A stretch of 64,000 nt of DNA from Bdellovibrio bacteriovorus HD100 (GTDB lineage Bacteria > Bdellovibrionota > Bdellovibrionia > Bdellovibrionales > Bdellovibrionaceae). A program made the position numbers and the translations under genes. Numbering within the stretch: position 1 is the first letter of the stretch; every line of letters begins with the position of its first letter. The notes below the pieces were generated by a model. It ran no database searches, had not been told where the DNA came from, and was given only the letters and a program-made list of their open reading frames with translations. Of the stretch, positions 63,150 to 64,000 are shown piece after piece. The stretch spans positions 2,542,001 to 2,606,000 of the forward strand of contig NC_005363.1 in NCBI RefSeq assembly GCF_000196175.1, read 5' to 3'.

Positions 63150-63797
63150 CTACTTTCTATAGTGGTTAACTAACTGTGGAACCAAAAATCCTTCCTCGGG
63201 GGTCGCATGAATCAAGCGTTTAACAAACGGATACAAATATCGCTCGGTCCCATCGACGGTCAGCTCGAAACTTTGCAAAGGAAAATCGGGTTGCATTTCC
63301 GAAAACATAAATCTTGGATCACTATAACTTACGCAAAATGAAACAATACAACTATCCCTTTCAGGAAGAATTTGATTTACTTCGACCACAACTCCAGGAA
63401 CATCAGAATTAAAATTCGCGACAGTCACGACCGGCACCCTTTGCATCGGATGCCGATACCTAATATGAACCTCATAAAAACTTCTTGTGTAATCTCGAGA
63501 TGCTTTTAAAACCGTGTATCTTGAACTGTCGCGATAGAGAACCATAGACTTTTCAAAGTAATGCATTCGCCGACCACGAACTTGCCTAAGTAATTGTAAA
63601 AACAAAGTTCCTAAGAAAACACAGAATGACACCATCATGGGTTTATCCAGCCAAATATCTTTTAGTTGCTCGGAAAACACTGATCCCAAAAGTGTTAATA
63701 AAGCAAAAATAACAGCTTTAACTTCCGCGAAACGAAAGATATGTAAAGCAAGCTCTGGCAACGACCGCAAAGTTCCACAAAAATATGTATTTGACAT
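63150..63797 (-). CDS. Two-TM protein with C-terminal beta-rich domain
   Basis: The 215-residue protein has two TM segments (VKAVIFALLTLLGSVFSEQL, about 28-47; MMVSFCVFLGTLFLQLL, about 54-70). About 140 residues of strand-rich sequence (VPVVTVANFNSDVPGVVVEVN, CIVSFCVSYSDPRFMF, LQSFELTVDG) follow. The layout is like Cap15-type CBASS effectors (two TM plus beta barrel), but I see no sequence proof. It converges on the SIR2 gene, 15 bases apart. Confidence 0.7.
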   Translation of the reverse strand: MSNTYFCGTLRSLPELALHIFRFAEVKAVIFALLTLLGSVFSEQLKDIWLDKPMMVSFCVFLGTLFLQLLRQVRGRRMHYFEKSMVLYRDSSRYTVLKASRDYTRSFYEVHIRYRHPMQRVPVVTVANFNSDVPGVVVEVNQILPERDSCIVSFCVSYSDPRFMFSEMQPDFPLQSFELTVDGTERYLYPFVKRLIHATPEEGFLVPQLVNHYRK

Positions 63798-63921
63798 AAA
63801 CTACTAATAAATACTCGAATTTCGGAAAGCAATGTCTCAATTAAATTAACTTTACATAAGAGTCACAAATAGTCGTCAATAGGCATTGTCGGTAGAATTG
63901 CGAATGTATAGGTGACACCTT

Positions 63922-64000
63922 TCATATCGACACCAGGCAATTTTGAATGCTGAACGCGGCTAAGGCGATCCTAACCTCCGACGGGCCAAGCCCAGCCTTC
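63922..64000 (-). CDS. 3' end of a gene lying mostly beyond the window (doubtful)
   Basis: A minus-strand frame is open for 25 codons from the right edge (LGPSEVRIALAAFSIQN) and stops with TGA at 63922-63924. A neighbouring frame with VQHSKLPGVDMKGVTY and ILPTMPIDDYL runs on to TGA at 63863-63865, so the original gene may have changed frame. There is too little sequence for a family. Confidence 0.25.
   Translation of the reverse strand, partial: KAGLGPSEVRIALAAFSIQNCLVSI

Larger units (their letters stand above)
54395..64000. mobile_element. AT-rich, integrase-associated accessory region (limits approximate)
   Basis: It holds a tyrosine integrase, a HEPN-like protein, a frame-disrupted gene, an AEP-reverse transcriptase, a SIR2-like protein and a 2TM protein. 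These are AT-rich, with many ATA, AGA and TTA codons, unlike genes before 48 kb. No tRNA or direct-repeat att site was found in the window, so the right end is probably beyond 64 kb and the left end is a guess. Confidence 0.45.

Overview
The window looks like chromosome from a Bdellovibrio-type predatory bacterium (Bdellovibrionota). The grounds are indirect. There is a TIGR02147-family regulator, several secreted trypsin-like proteases and esterases, many lipoproteins and secreted proteins of unknown function, and tight operons with ATGA overlaps and a few GTG/TTG starts. No rRNA, tRNA or CRISPR array was found, so the species is not fixed.

Region 1 (1-48.7 kb) reads as core chromosome of moderate, even GC. 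It starts with a regulator/secreted-protein pair, a KH-domain RNA-binding protein, two serine proteases, a Rieske-flavodoxin fusion and a carboxylesterase. A tight purine-catabolism operon (xdhA-xdhB-xdhC-ade, 7.2-13.5 kb) follows; it would turn adenine into hypoxanthine, xanthine and urate. Next come a PHB-depolymerase-like esterase and a truncated globin. The 15.1-26.6 kb block holds two large related lipoproteins (one with seven RCC1-type repeats) flanking a CHASE2 adenylate cyclase, a TPR outer-membrane-type protein and a FecR-domain protein, which looks like an envelope-sensing module. Uridine kinase, a Tat-exported GMC oxidoreductase, a PLP decarboxylase, a TonB receptor, EcsC, META, PhnA, an MTA nucleosidase-like protein, a VanX-like dipeptidase, an Hpt/receiver pair, an Old Yellow Enzyme, a YcaQ-type glycosylase, FtsH, a cytochrome c/NmrA pair and a PNPOx/GAF pair fill the rest.

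Region 2 (48.7-54.4 kb) is a transition. A 3' gene remnant lies against a TerB-like membrane protein. Then come a restriction-type PD-(D/E)xK protein, an NfeD/SPFH pair and a nuclease-plus-DUF2075-helicase protein.

Region 3 (54.5 kb to the end) is AT-rich, integrase-associated accessory DNA. It carries a protein with a HEPN-like RNKLAH motif, a tyrosine recombinase and a frame-disrupted gene. It also carries a 1572-residue protein joining an archaeo-eukaryotic primase (AEP/PrimPol) domain, a reverse transcriptase with YCDD, a long unknown region and a C-terminal membrane anchor. Divergent to it is a SIR2-like protein, followed by a two-TM beta-rich protein. This AEP-RT/SIR2/2TM locus is the best candidate in the window for a little-described, probably anti-phage, system.
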